A stretch of 64,000 nt of DNA from Effrenium voratum. Lineage: Eukaryota > Sar > Dinophyceae > Suessiales > Symbiodiniaceae. Made by a program: the position numbers and the translations under genes. Below are positions 1 through 10,610 of the stretch, one piece after another. The stretch is from assembly GCA_963377175.1 (NCBI GenBank), contig CAUJNA010003819.1:322241-386240 (forward strand). Direction: 5' to 3'. A model generated the notes under the pieces. It saw only the letters and a list, made by a program, of their open reading frames with translations. It ran no database searches and had not been told where the DNA came from. Position 1 is the first letter of the stretch. The number at the start of each line of letters is the position of its first letter.

Positions 1-1979
1 CAATCCTAGCCCCCCGCATGGCTGGGATTCTTTGGTTTTTTGGTGTTTTTTTGGTTTTTTGGTTTTTTGGTTTTTTGGTCCAGGGAAATGTTGCGCAACA
101 AATTCCAAATGTTGCGCAACATTTGCGGAGCATGAGAGGATATGTAAACCTTTGTGAAAGAAGGCATGTTCTGGGTGAGAGGATATGTGAAGCTTCTGTA
201 GAAAAGAGTTATTGAAAAAGACATGTTTTGTGTGAGATGATATGTGAGTCTTTGTGGAAGAGTCAGGGTTACAGTGATTCATAGAAGTACAGCAAAAGAC
301 AGTAAACATCATGTAAAACCACCACTTATGTAACACAAACTGTCCCAGCCATAGCCTGGTTTTATTCTACTCAGGGCTCACTTTCCTTGGCAACTCTTTC
401 ACATATGCTGCCTTTGTTTCATTGAAAGAAGACATGTAAAAAGACATGTGTTGGGTGAGAGGATGTGTGAACTTTCTGTGGAAGAGTCTTTCAAACAAGG
501 CATGGTTTGTGTGGGAAGATATGTGAATTATCTGTGGAAGAGCCTCTGAAAGAAGGCATGGTTTGTGTGAGCGGATATGTGAACTGAATTTTGTGTGGAA
601 GAGCCATTAAAAAAGGGCATGGGTTTGGTCAGAGGATATGTGATTCCTTGTGAAAGAAGGCATGCAAAAAGACATGTTTTGGGTGAGAGGATGAAAGAAT
701 TGTCTGTAGAGAAAGGTTATTGAAAAGACATGCTTTGTGTGAGATGATGTGTGAATATTCTGTGGAAGGGTCTTTGAAAGAAGGGGTTTGTGTGGGAAGA
801 GATGTGGTTTTGCTGTGGAAGAGCCTTTGAAAAAATGGCATGTTTTTGTGAGAGGATATGTGAACGTTTGTGAAGGAAGACATGTTCTGGGTGAGAGGAT
901 ATGCGAATTTTCTGTAGAGAAGAGTTATTGAAAAAGACATGTTTTGTGTGAGATGATATGTGGGTCTTTGTGGAAGAGTCAGGGTTACAGTGATTCATAA
1001 AAGTACAGCAAAAGACAGTAAATATCATGTAAAATGAAACAAAAACTGTCCCAGCCATAGCCTGGCTTTATTCTACACAGGGTTTCCTTTTCTTGGCAAC
1101 TCTTTCACATATGCTGACTTTGTTTCATTGAAAGAAGACATGTAAAAAGACATGTGTTGGGTGAGAGGATGTGTGGAGTTTCTCTGTGGAAGAGTCTTTG
1201 AAAGAAGGCATGGTTTGTGTGGGTAGATATGTGAATTTCTGTGGAAGAGCCTTTGAAAAAGGGATGTTTTTTGGTGAGAGGATATGTGAACCTTTGTGAA
1301 AGAAGGCATGCAAAAAGACATGTTTTGGGTGAGAGGATGAATGAATGAATTTTCTGTAGAGAAGAGTTATTGAAAAGACATGCTTTGTGTGAGATGATGT
1401 GTGAATATTCTGTGGAAGGGTCTTTGAAAGAAGGGGTTTGTGTGGGAAGATATGTGAATTTGCTGTGGAAGCGCTTTTGAAAAATGGCATGTTTTTGTGA
1501 GAGGATATGTGAACCTTTTTGAAAGAAGACATGTTCTGGGTGAGAGGATATGTGAATTTTCTGTAGAGAAAAGTCATTGAAAAAGACATGTTGTTGTGCG
1601 AGATGATCTGTGGGTCTTTGTGGAAGAGTCAGGGTTACAGTGATTCATAAAAGTACAGCAAAAGACAGTAATATCATGTAAAACCACCATGTATGTAACA
1701 CAAACTGTCCCAGCCATAGCCTGGTTTCACTTTCCTTGGCAACTCTTTCACATATGCTGCCTTTGTTTCATTGAAAGAAGACATGTAAAAAGACATGTGT
1801 TGGGTGAGAGGATGTGTGAACTTTCTGTGGAAGAGTTTTTGAATGAAACAAGGCATGGTTTGGGCGGGAAGATATGTGAGTTATCTGTGGAAGAGCCTTT
1901 GAAAGAAGGCATGGTTTGTGTTGGAAGATATGTGAATTGAATTTTGTGTGGAAGAGCCATTGAAAAAGGGCATGGGTAA
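1..1979. repeat. Tandem imperfect repeat, units of about 716 and 650 bases
   Basis: A block beginning agggttacagtgattcat recurs at 265, 981 and 1631, each time followed by the same 150-base segment ending in the motif tttcattgaaagaagacatg. The intervening sequence is built from shorter 60-85 base units with the theme aagaaggcatg..gtgtgggaagatatgtgaa..ctgtggaagag. No coding meaning is apparent: ORFs here are repeat translations. Confidence 0.9.
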
Positions 1980-2794
1980 CGTCCAAGGCGTCTTTCTTCA
2001 ATGAGGCAAACCTCCTTCCTCTGGTCTCCCAGTGTGCAAATCTGAGCTTTTCTTCCTGCCTGCTTCCGCGGTCAAAGCACATCTGAACCAAGCCCAAACC
2101 TGGGTACCTCGGGGGGGGGGGGGGTAGCATATATATATATATAGAGAGAGAGAGAGTTAAAACCTTCTCATTCGCAACAGAGTTACAACCTTCGCATTCC
2201 CCAAATGAAAAGAATGAGAGCGGCAGCCCACAACTCATTGGCGAGCCTCTGCTGAACCAACCTTCCTCTGCTGTCTATTCCCAATCACTGAATATAAAAG
2301 TTCAAACTTTTCCCAATGCCCGAACGGTTTAGAAAGTTTTAAGCAATATCTTCTAGACCCGCCTTTGAGGTTGCGTTCAGGGGGAACAAAAGGGAAGCCA
2401 CCCATTTGAGGGGTTGCGTCATTATGTGACTGTTTCTAGGGGATAGTGGCAAAATAATGGGGCTGGCTCAAAGACCCCGCCTCGCCCTCGAAAAAAAAGA
2501 AATGCGACGCATGGCCCTCTCAGCCCCCGGCACTCCGCTGAGGGTTCGGCCTCAGTGAGGACAACCTCCTGCCCGTCTTGTGCCGGCATGGGAGCTTCTC
2601 ACGCATCCACCCATCCACCCATCCGTCCCATCCATCCATCCATCCATCCATCAATCCATCCATCCATCCATCCATCCATCCATTCATCCATCCATCCATT
2701 CATCCATCCATCCATCCATCCATCCATCGGCTGGTCTTTGAACAGTGCCATTTTAGGAGGACTATTTGGAGAAACCCAACCCAGATGTCGCGAG
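1980..2794. other. Non-coding stretch 3' of the minus-strand gene
   Basis: This lies downstream of the stop codon at 2795 in the sense of the minus-strand gene. It contains a G run followed by (TA)n and (GA)n at about 2109-2156, and the (CATC)n tract listed separately. I see no exon-like GC3-rich island and no clear polyadenylation signal. Confidence 0.5.
2613..2727. repeat. (CATC)n microsatellite
   Basis: About 28 tetranucleotide units with a few substitutions (cgtc, caat, catt). Confidence 0.95.
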
Positions 2795-2862
2795 TCAGCC
2801 GGCACTCGAGACGCTCGAGCTCCCGCACCCCAGCAGGAAGTTGGCGAGCAAGAAGCACTTCC
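2795..2862 (-). CDS. Terminal exon of the minus-strand 2OG-Fe(II) oxygenase-like gene
   Basis: The acceptor is gtggctcag|GG on the minus strand. The exon enters with two bases, which completes the single base left by the 3725-3783 exon, and reads [12 protein letters not shown] then a Ser/Gly tail to TGA at 2797-2795. Third positions are almost all G or C. The Gly-Lys followed by a hydrophobic strand sits where prolyl-4-hydroxylase-type oxygenases keep the basic residue that binds the 2-oxoglutarate carboxylate, usually seven to ten residues after the second iron-binding histidine. A different frame of the same island is also open for 27 codons, but it breaks the phase chain. Confidence 0.6.
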
Positions 2863-3534
2863 CTGAGCCACGTGGTCTCACTCTGCTCATGGCTCCCTTC
2901 AAACGGAACTCGTTCGCGGGATTCTCAAGCTTTCATTGCCTTGTCTGAAGTCTGGAGGGAGGATGGACCACTACTGTTGCCTGCAACCCTTATCATTCTC
3001 GAATTTGAGGATCAACCATTCCTACCAACCCCAGTGGGCCTTTTCACCACAGCACTTGTTATTCAGTTGATGCCCGAAGTACGCTCCCGAAAACATATGT
3101 AAAACGTGCAAAAGAACCCCCAAGACCATCTTCTCTACCCGTGACCCTGCTTCGGGTTGCATCTCACCCCCGCCCCCCTTTCGATTCTGCCTGTGGAAAG
3201 AATGGAGGTGCGTCTGCCAAACCGAAATGGCAGGTACCCGTCATGTCCAGGGAATCAACAGAAGGAACAGACTAGACGCAGGGTTGCTTTAAAGGGAAAC
3301 CAAAGAGGAACAAATCCAGCCCCAAGATCCCAACAGATTTGTGAAGGCTTACCACAAACGCCACTGTGGATGGACACAATCCATTTCGCAACAATTCAAA
3401 CCATGGTTGCAACCAAAACGTTTGGTCTTGGCAGGGGAATCGAATCACTTCTCACTTGCCCATAACTGCCTGGAAATAAACGGCTCACCTTTTTGGGTGG
3501 CCAGAACTAAAAATGGACCAACATGATTGATTTA

Positions 3535-3539
3535 TATAT

Positions 3540-3594
<55 letters not shown>

Positions 3595-3609
3595 GTGATA
3601 TAAATATAT

Positions 3610-3685
<76 letters not shown>
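3535..3685. repeat. (ATTT)n followed by a 72-base poly(A)
   Basis: A TTTA tetranucleotide array (about 3535-3595) is followed, after 18 AT-rich bases, by 72 uninterrupted A (3614-3685). It lies inside the intron just downstream (minus sense) of the 3725-3783 exon. It could be the tail of a retroposed copy on the + strand or simple slippage; I see no attached gene body. Confidence 0.9.
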
Positions 3686-3686
<1 letters not shown>

Positions 3687-3724
3687 GATCCGACTCGGAC
3701 CACGCAGCCTAACCCCTTCGGCGC

Positions 3725-3783
3725 CTCGGGAGGTGAAGCGGTGCGTGAGGCAATCCGCGCGCAGCAGCACCATGGCTCCCGGC
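3725..3783 (-). CDS. Penultimate exon, iron-binding His strand of the oxygenase-like gene
   Basis: The acceptor is cgcgcgcgccag|G and the donor CCCGAG|GC, a non-canonical GC donor. The exon enters with one base, completing the AG left by the exon at 5253-5307, and reads PGAMVLLRADCLTHRFTSR. In 2-oxoglutarate/Fe(II) oxygenases of the P4Hc type the strand with pattern G-x-h-h-h-x-x-x-x-x-x-H carries the second metal-binding histidine. Here that would be the His of THRF, about 51 residues after the Asp of the H-T-D in the exon at 6710-6779. This spacing fits the family. All but three third positions are G or C. Confidence 0.65.
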
Positions 3784-5252
3784 CTGGCGCGCGCGCAAAG
3801 TCTCGTTCTCGTGTTTGGACTGGGCTGCTGTTGATAGATTTCCAGTAGTGATAGATCCCCTCTGCAAAAAGTTGTTGTAGTGATCGATTCCCTTTAAGAC
3901 CAACAGGGGAAAATAAGACATATGCTTATAAGCAAATGCTCGGCTGCTGCAACGACCCCTCTGCAAAAAGTTGTTGTAACTTTTTGTGGATTTAGTGGAA
4001 AACCCAACTTGATTTCCCGAAAAGTTAGTTGACCCCTCTGCAAAAAGTTGTTGTAACTTTTTGTGGGTCTTGAGCAACAACGGCTTTAACTTTTCGTGGG
4101 GCTTAGTGGAAGACACAACTTGTTTTCCCAAAAAGTTGAAGTCTGAAAATCCAACCCAACAGCAGTCAAGTAGAAAATCGATCCGCGGTTTTGGGAAGAA
4201 GGTGCCCTCCCGTCCGCTTACGCGGAACCCGTGGAAAAGTCACTTCCAGACTCCTGCCAGGGTCGGAAGATGGTGGGTTTCAAAGCAAAATGGCTCCTTT
4301 TTGAAGAAAGATGGTCCCTTTTGAAGGAAGATGGTCGCTTTTTGAGGAAGATGGTCTGGAAGACCCTTCCTATCAGGTTCCTTGTTAGTGGATGGGACAG
4401 CACTTGGGCAGTGCCCGTTTCACCCGAGACGCTGACTCCGAGCTGCCGCTTGGTAACATGGTGGCGCCCGTTGGATGTTTTACTAACATCATGATAATGT
4501 GTTTAATGTTCTTTACTATATATACCCAACTAAACCAGGTAGCACTACAATGGCCGACGCATGACTTGGGCGCTCACTTGTCCACTTCCACTGCAAAGAG
4601 AGTATTTGTACCTGGTTTGGGACTACCTATGGCTTGGAAACCACACTCCAGGACGCGGAAGAAAAAGAAGCCGAAAGGCATCAGATCACCGAGCCCAAAA
4701 GCCACCAGATCACCAAAATCAGAAAACCAAACAGCCGAAAAACGAGCAAATCAACCAACATGCCGACAAAAAAGCCCAAACAAACATCAGATCTCTCCAA
4801 ACTGCAGAAAAAACGAACCGAACGGCGCCAAGTGACTCCCAACTGTGGTTTGGCAAAACCCCACGGAGACTCATCCAAATAATGTTCAAACTTCGGATTC
4901 CTCCGGAGGACCCGGGTCAGAAAAACCCCACCTACTTAAAGAGGCCACCACTGAGAAATGGCTGTGGGTCAAAAATAGGGTAACCCCAAAATGGCTTGCC
5001 CTGGCTACATGGAACCAAGGACATTCAAACCTGCGGTCCAATTCCTGGTGGTTTCATTTGGGTGTGGGTCAAAATTAACCCGCTTCCATGTAGCCAGGGC
5101 AGCCCATTTTGGGGTTACCCTATTTGTGACCCAAAGCCAGGTGTCATTTTGCTGGGTTAGAAATAGATGGGTTTTTGTTGGTTTAGGTGGGTTTAGGTGG
5201 GTTTAGGTGGGATTTGACCCATACCCAAATACGAGAACGAAGCCGCGGGCAC
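3784..5252 (-). other. Intron with a local 76-99 base repeat and an inverted-repeat element
   Basis: Three direct copies of a segment with cccctctgcaaaaagttg start near 3855, 3956 and 4032, the last two almost identical for 40 bases. The phrase ttccctttaaRaccaacaggg at 3889 recurs at 17948, so part of this is a dispersed repeat. The hairpin element at 4965-5133 lies in the same intron. Confidence 0.55.
4965..5133. mobile_element. MITE-like hairpin element, 50-base inverted repeats (family M1)
   Basis: The left arm 4965-5014 and right arm 5084-5133 are inverted copies matching at about 47 of 50 positions, starting tgggtcaaaaatagggtaac. They enclose 69 bases containing acctgcggtccaattcctgg. 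Related incomplete copies occur at 5350-5420, 14294-14372, 22264-22335 and 24978-25083, each with the gtgggtcaaaa and acctgcggt landmarks. No coding capacity. It resembles a non-autonomous terminal-inverted-repeat element or an introner. Confidence 0.8.
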
Positions 5253-5307
5253 CTGAGCTGGAGCCGGTGCGTGCCCGCATCCTCCGCCAGGGGCCGCAGC
5301 TCCAGGC
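5253..5307 (-). CDS. Exon of the oxygenase-like gene
   Basis: The acceptor is gggcgag|GC and the donor CTCAG|GT. It enters with two bases and leaves two, so it joins in phase with 6710-6779 before it and 3725-3783 after it. It reads LELRPLAEDAGTHRLQL, with 16 of 17 third positions G or C. It lies between the H-x-D and the second His of the predicted double-stranded beta-helix. Confidence 0.65.
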
Positions 5308-6709
5308 CTCGCCCCAAACGCCCCAAGAAGGCCCAAAATTGGACAAAATGGCTTGCCAGATCGGCAAGTGGAAACATGGACCAAAACCTGCGGTCCAATT
5401 CCTGGTGGTTGAAAAATTGGAACACCTGAACATTGCCTTGTAAATAGTGGGAAACCCCTTTAGTTTGGTGGGTTCAAGCCATGTTTCAAATGGGCAACAT
5501 GTATCTTTTAAGGAGCCCTGCCAAAGCGACAGATATCCCGAGCGGGAAACACATTCCTGGAGCCCCCATGACGCAAAATGTCCGGTGGACTGAAAACCGA
5601 ACGTGCGCTTTGCATGTGTTGCAAAGGTCAGCCTCAAACGCTGGCAAAGATTTGTGCGAAAGGAACCATGGTCAGGAGGAACCCCGTATGTTCCATTCAT
5701 GCGAGGGAACCCGTAGTGACCAGCCCTCTGAACACTGAAAGGAAAGTGGCTGCTTTTGCATACAGCGACCAGCAACGCCAGCAACGCCCTGAAAATTCAC
5801 TGGGCACTTTGAGTTCCAAAAACCAGTCGCTCAAATTGTCAGGCCCCAACCGGCTTTCAAAAAAAAGAAGATCCCCACCGGCAAAAGCCCTGCCGCGGCT
5901 ACGCGAGGCCCCGGCTGCCGGACTCAGGCCCCAAACCTGAGGCATCTGGCAGGGCGACCCTCGGATTCCCGTTCCCATCTGTCTTGGGGAAGGGGGTGCC
6001 TCACCCGGCCTCTTGGTTAAGCTGAAAGGAACATTCCGTTGGTTGCCGAACTGGTGGCGGAAAAATCCATTCGGCTAACTCGGCTCAAGGGACCTTGAGC
6101 GCAAGAGCCCCTTCCGCAGCTCCCACAACAGCTATAGGAGTGACGGGTCGTCAGCCAAGGCAGCTTCGGCTCGGGTTTGGGACAACCCGCACCAAGAAAA
6201 CAAACTGGTTGAGTCATAGGGCCGTGTCCCATTTAGGGATCCGGGGGCACGGCAGATCAACGCCAAGACCCGGTGCCTCTGGAAGATGTGGATCCACCTG
6301 AGCCAATGCAGAAGAGAAAGGCGGGGTGTTAAGTGTTAAGGGTTCCAAATGGGCGGCTCCTCTTATTTTGGAACGGTAACCTTTTTTTCAGGTTTTAAGC
6401 GAAAACCAAAAGGAAAACCGTTGCGCCATTTTGGAGAGTCCCCTAAAAACAGGCACGCATGCTTTGCGGGCCAAATCACCTCTCAAAGCCACCAAACAAG
6501 GGGAGGGGGAGGGGGGGGGTTTGGTTTGCTTTGCCGTTTCCTTGCATTTGGCACCCGTTATCCAACGGCTCGAGAAGAAAGGGGGAGTGGGGCAATCCAA
6601 GCCCTGTGCCGAAGAGCCTGCTTTTGGACCCTGCATGCCTATTGGCGGAACATAGAGGGACCCGGGCCCCTTGAAAACTTGCTCGGCTCAAGCAAAAAAA
6701 CCCTCAAAC
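5308..6709 (-). other. Intron
   Basis: It holds a degenerate M1 copy (5350-5420). A short GC-rich island near 6094-6120 could be a 26-base exon (minus, LRKGLLRSR frame, donor CTCAAG|GT), but the phase chain works without it. Confidence 0.4.
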
Positions 6710-6779
6710 GGGGCCGCGGCTTCATCATGGCGTTGTGGCTGCTCGGCTTCGCCTTGGACTTGGTGTCCGTGTGCCCGGC
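6710..6779 (-). CDS. Exon with the H-x-D motif of the oxygenase-like gene
   Basis: The acceptor is gtctcggattcgcag|GCC and the donor CCCC|GT. It is 70 bases, entering in phase 0 and leaving one base, which the next exon completes to CGC (Arg). It reads AGHTDTKSKAKPSSHNAM then MKPRP. Every third position is G or C, the strongest codon-bias signal in the window. The H-T-D matches the H-x-D iron-binding pair of 2OG oxygenases. That reading is an inference from motif order and spacing, not a database match. Confidence 0.7.
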
Positions 6780-7232
6780 CTGCGAATCCGAGACTCTCGG
6801 CGGAAGGCACCGGCTCCGGATGGCACTTAGGGAAGGGGACGCCCGGAGGAAGAAATCAGCTTGCCTCGTTTGGCTGGTTTGGAGCCCGGTGGTTTGGTGG
6901 TTAAGGAGCACCAACTAAGGGTTACCTGAATGAATCCCTCCTTCTGATAGGGTGGGATCACCCACAAAAGTGAGGGATGCACACCAAAAGGCGGACACCT
7001 TCCAATGAATCAACCGGGGGGTTATTCATCCGGGGATAGCATTAACAAATTGAACTGTTTTGTTAACCCCAACAAAATGCGGGTTCCATGTGATCCTGAA
7101 CACCTGCGACACAACAGGACGTTGCTTTTTGGAGTAAAGGCATTCAATTTAAACGGCCCCACATGCTGCCTCCTTTTTGTCCAAGCCGAAGATTTGATCC
7201 GATCCAAAAGCCAGTCGCAGGTTTTCTCCCTC

Positions 7233-7289
7233 CTCGAGCACCATGTACGGGCTGCGGGAGGAAATCTGGAAGTCGAGGAGAGTGGGCGC
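7233..7289 (-). CDS. Exon upstream of the H-x-D exon
   Basis: The acceptor is tcggtccttcccag|GCG. Read in phase 0 it gives APTLLDFQISSRSPYMVLE. The proposed donor is a GA donor (CTCGAG|GA); a GT donor six bases earlier (ATG|GTGCTC) would also keep phase 0. Joined to the next exon it places Y-M just before G-H-T-D, where P4Hc proteins have the strand leading into H-x-D. Confidence 0.6.
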
Positions 7290-7372
7290 CTGGGAAGGAC
7301 CGAACACATGTCGACCAAGCGCCCCTAGAGCGAGCGAGACACGCCTCAGCAACCCCCACTGGCAGGAACAAA

Positions 7373-7481
7373 CTTGCTGATGCTCAGTAGGGAATGAGGG
7401 AATGAACCTAGGGGGTTCCTTAAAGGAAACCACAAGGAAAGGTTTATAGAAATCCCTCATTCCCTGCTGAGCACCAGCAAG
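7373..7481. mobile_element. MITE/introner-like element, 28-base inverted repeats (family M4)
   Basis: The left end cttgctgatgctcagtaggg and the inverted right end differ at two of 28 positions. The interior holds a ggaatgaacc...aaggaaaccac landmark shared with the copies at 12369, 14931 and 16810. It lies in an intron. Confidence 0.8.
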
Positions 7482-8204
7482 CAAAAGACCGGCCAGCGAG
7501 AATTGACTCACTCACTACTGCTCGTTCGATGTGAAATCCCAAATCCCACATCCGCGGAAACACTCTCAGAAGTGCAATGGCAGCCAACATGCTTTCAAAA
7601 GGAAACACGGCTGCCACTGCTGTCAAAAGGTGTCAAATGTTGGTAAATCTGGGGGTTATACAACCTGCCCCCAAAAGTTCTGGTCCATGCCATGCCCAAA
7701 GGAGTGGGGCAAAAATCGTTGAACCTCGAACCTTTACCCCTCCCACGTTTCATTGCCACACCACAGGCAAATATGTCTGACTCTTGATCCTTGTTACTTC
7801 TCCATAACTTTCCCATAGGGGGTCTAAGACTGGTCAAGGGCATACTCCGGGAAAACAAATATTGGTCGCAGGAAAATCATGTGTACCTTGTTGCTGCAGA
7901 AGGTTTGCTGGAGGTTGGATGCGTCTGGTCAGGTTTTGCCCATCGAACCAGCAAGTTAAGCTCTATCTAACCCTCACTGCTCACCGGAAACTGCGCACCC
8001 CTGAGTTTTCCTCTGATCAAACTATGTTTTTGTTCACCAAAAATAACACCAACTCCAAAGACATGACAAACATCAAACTATGTTACTAGAGGACGATTGG
8101 CCCGAAAGCATTTTTCCCCAAGCGTTTCCCATCATGTGCTTTTCCAGCCGCGGAGACGCCTTTTTACATCGATGCAACAGCTTCTGCAAAGCAGGCTCGT
8201 GCAA
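7482..8204 (-). other. Intron sequence
   Basis: No exon-like island, repeat array or ORF with coding character was recognised here. Confidence 0.4.
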
Positions 8205-8425
8205 CTTGGCTCCATGTAACTTGACTCTATGTAACTTGGATCTGTGCAACTTGGCTCTGTGTAACTTGGCTCCGTGCAACTTGGCTCTGTGCCACTTGGC
8301 TCTGTGCCACTTGGCTCTGTGCCACTTGGCTCTGTGCCACTTGGCTCTGTGCCACTTGGCTCTGTGTAACTTGGCTTTGTGCAACTCAACTTGGCACAAT
8401 GTAACTTGCCTCTATGAAACTTGGC
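8205..8425. repeat. 15-base tandem array (cttggctctgtgcca)n, first block
   Basis: About 14 units. Outer units carry variants gtaac/gcaac, central ones gccac. The same unit forms the longer array at 9123-9566. Confidence 0.95.
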
Positions 8426-8477
8426 TCTATGTGCACAAGATGCTCAGCCTGCGCTGTGCACACACCCGCGCTACGTA

Positions 8478-8730
8478 TGTACTTCAAAGTTACAAATTTC
8501 CAGCTGGAGCTGCGGAGGCGCTCCGCGTGCTACGTTTGTACTTAAAGGTTGCGATTTTCCAGCCGTGCTCCGCGTACTACGTCTGTACTTAAAGACTGCG
8601 ATTTTCCAGCCGGAGCTGCAGCGGGGCCTCCGCGTACTACGTCTTTCCAGCCGGAGGTGCGGGAGCACGCTCCGCGTACTACGTTTGTACTTAAAAGCTG
8701 CGATTTTCGAGCCGGAGCTGCCGCGGACCA
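8478..8730. repeat. Tandem repeat of about 45-60 bases
   Basis: Five units with the theme ctacgtNtgtacttaaaNNctgcgattttccagccggagctgc then a ctccgcgta linker. The fourth unit is internally shortened. Confidence 0.85.
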
Positions 8731-8803
8731 GAGGGGAATCGAACCCGCGACCGTGGGATTGCGAAAGCAGGCGCGCAAACCACGAGACAACTTCCAAAGA
8801 CCG
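8728..8803 (-). pseudogene. tRNA-like (Pol III) relic
   Basis: On the minus strand a perfect B-box ggttcgattcc is preceded by an A-box-like ttgtctcgtggtt at tRNA-like spacing. The acceptor and anticodon stems do not pair well, so I read it as a tRNA pseudogene or the head of a tRNA-derived SINE, not a working tRNA. Confidence 0.45.
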
Positions 8804-8807
8804 TTTC

Positions 8808-8965
8808 GCGAGCAAGAAAATCGCACGGCGCCACAGCGAGAGCGCTTCGACACGCACAATCTCCGCAGAGGGTTCGCCGAGACTAAGACAAATTCGCACG
8901 GCGCCACAGCGAGAGTGCTTCAACACGCGCGATCTCCGCAGAAGGTCGCGCGCGCGCCGCAGAAA
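8808..8965. repeat. Two-and-a-bit tandem units of about 75 bases
   Basis: tcgcacggcgccacagcgag followed by gcttcRacacgc and atctccgcagaRggt occurs at about 8820 and 8893, with a third atctccgcagagggt at 9006. Confidence 0.8.
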
Positions 8966-9122
8966 CAGTAAAAAGTCCTCAGTTTTTGGACATCGACCAC
9001 GCCAATCTCCGCAGAGGGTCGCAATCCCGATTGATGATCAAACTCCCACCCCGGCGCCTTAGAAACCTAAACTAACTTACATAGCTGCTTACGCCGAAGC
9101 TCTACGCAAGCTCTACCTAACC

Positions 9123-9566
9123 TTGGCTCTGTGCCACTTGGCTCTGTGCCACTTGGCTCTGTGCCACTTGGCTCTGTGCCACTTGGCTCTGTGCACTTGG
9201 CTCTGTGCCACTTGGCTCTGTGCCACTTGGCTCTGTGCCACTTGGCTCTGTGCCAACTTGGCTCTGTGCCACTTGGCTCTGTGCCACTTGGTGCCACTTG
9301 GCTCTGTGCTTGGCTCTGTGCCACTTGGCTCTGTGTAACTTGGCTCTATGTAACTTGGCTCTATGTACTTGGCTCTATGTAACTTGGCTCTATGTAACTT
9401 GGCTCTATGTAACTTGGCTCTATGTAACTTGGCTCTATGTAACTTGGCTCTATGTAACTTGGCTCTATGTATCTTGGCTCTATGTACTTGGCTCTATGTA
9501 ACTTGGCTCTATGTAACTTGGCTCTATGTAACTTGGCTCTATGTAACTTGGCTCTATGTAACTTGT
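9123..9566. repeat. 15-base tandem array (cttggctctgtgcca / cttggctctatgtaa)n, second block
   Basis: Nearly 30 units. The first half uses the tgtgcca variant and the second half tatgtaa, with one- to three-base slippages (for example at 9195, 9255, 9310, 9367, 9470). The segregated variants suggest two separate expansions. Confidence 0.95.
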
Positions 9567-9719
9567 CCACGGGCTCCGCACGGAAGAACCCTTCGCGATG
9601 CTTTCGGGAATTGAAAAAAAAAAACATGAAGCACCCTCAAAAAAAATCCAAGCTTCGGAGTGCCCCCCTTCCCCCCCCCCTTCCCCCCCCCCCCAAAGCC
9701 CAAAGCTCGGCTCCTCGAC

Positions 9720-9795
9720 CTGGGGCGCCCGGGCCCAGGTCGCCAGCTGCGCCCCGCGCTCCGCCAGCTCCGCAGTGAGCTGCGCCAGCCCGGGC
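9720..9795 (-). CDS. Exon, Ala/Leu-rich helical segment
   Basis: The acceptor is ccgatcgag|G and the donor CCCCAG|GT. It enters with one base (completing AG to AGG, Arg) and ends in phase 0, so it links 10298-10354 to 7233-7289. It reads PGLAQLTAELAERGAQLA then TWARAPQ, with 23 of 25 third positions G or C. It is probably an alpha-helix; no family is recognised from this exon alone. Confidence 0.65.
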
Positions 9796-10297
9796 CTCGA
9801 TCGGAGATCGCGTCGATCGCGTGGCGATCGCGAGGCGTGGCGAGGCGTGGCGAGGGATTCGTGGCGAGCGATGAAAGGAGAGTTGTGGAAGGAACGTTTT
9901 TGTTTTGTGTTTGTTCTGGGTGTCCGGAAAATTCGGGGATAAATTTGGGGTTTCCTTATATTTGGGTTTCCTTAAACTGGTCATCCAACTGGTGGTTTCC
10001 TGTATTCGGGATTCCCTGAATATAAAATGGTCATGGAAGATAAACCACTAGTCCCACAAGGACCTTCCATTCAAAAAGCTACTTGAAGGAAGCTGGTCAT
10101 CCAACGGGTGGTTTCCTTTCAGACCCCCGGGTCCATTCCCTTCCCGACTTATCGCACCAGCAAGTGAAATATGAACAAAAGACCTTCGCTGGGTTTCCGT
10201 TCTTCGGGAATTTCTGAGGTTCCCAACTGCTCATCCAACTGGTGGTGTCCTTTCTTCGCTTCTTTTTTTCTGGGTTCCAGCAAGTCAGTCCCCAAAC

Positions 10298-10354
10298 CTT
10301 TCTCGCGCCGCGGAACGCGGAACCCGCGGCTCGTTCGGCTCGGCGGAGCGGAGT
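10298..10354 (-). CDS. Exon
   Basis: The acceptor is tttgggctcag|A and the donor GAAAG|GTTTGG. It is 57 bases, one base in and two out. It reads LRSAEPNEPRVPRSAARE. The intron that follows begins with a cttgctgg motif like the ends of the M4 elements. Confidence 0.55.
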
Positions 10355-10578
10355 CTGAGCCCAAAGGAGCCAGCTGAGGCTTTGAAAGGCCAGCTGGTCC
10401 TCAGGGAATGGCTCACCCCCTAAGCACACGGGTGGCTGCCTTTCATTCAGGGAATCCACCGAAGTTCACTCAACCACATTCCCCACTCGCAGCAAGTCAC
10501 TAAACCCGGCGAAAAGTGAGGAGCTCGCGGGTGGAACTCGGACACCCAGCCACTGAACCCTTCTACAAAGCTGAAACG

Positions 10579-10610
10579 CTAAGGGACCGGATGGCTGGGA
10601 GCCCACCAAG
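10579..10610. repeat. Dispersed core motif, family M5
   Basis: ctaagggaccggatggctgg then gagcccaccaag. This is a near-copy of the motif at 16418, 20534 and 45032. Confidence 0.75.

Noticed and set aside
2781..2862. Alternative 27-codon frame [20 protein letters not shown] in the terminal exon
   Set aside because: Plausible composition and a GT donor, but it breaks the phase chain and has fewer G/C third positions than the frame ending in TGA.
6060..6705. Relict dinoflagellate spliced-leader sequence (..ggctcaag)
   Set aside because: Only the last eight bases match (6078, 6685); the rest of the leader is absent, so chance is enough.
8728..8803. Functional tRNA gene
   Set aside because: The B-box is perfect but the acceptor and anticodon stems do not form; downgraded to a tRNA-like relic.
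8205..9566. CRISPR array
   Set aside because: The 15-base units are contiguous with no spacers, in a eukaryotic context.
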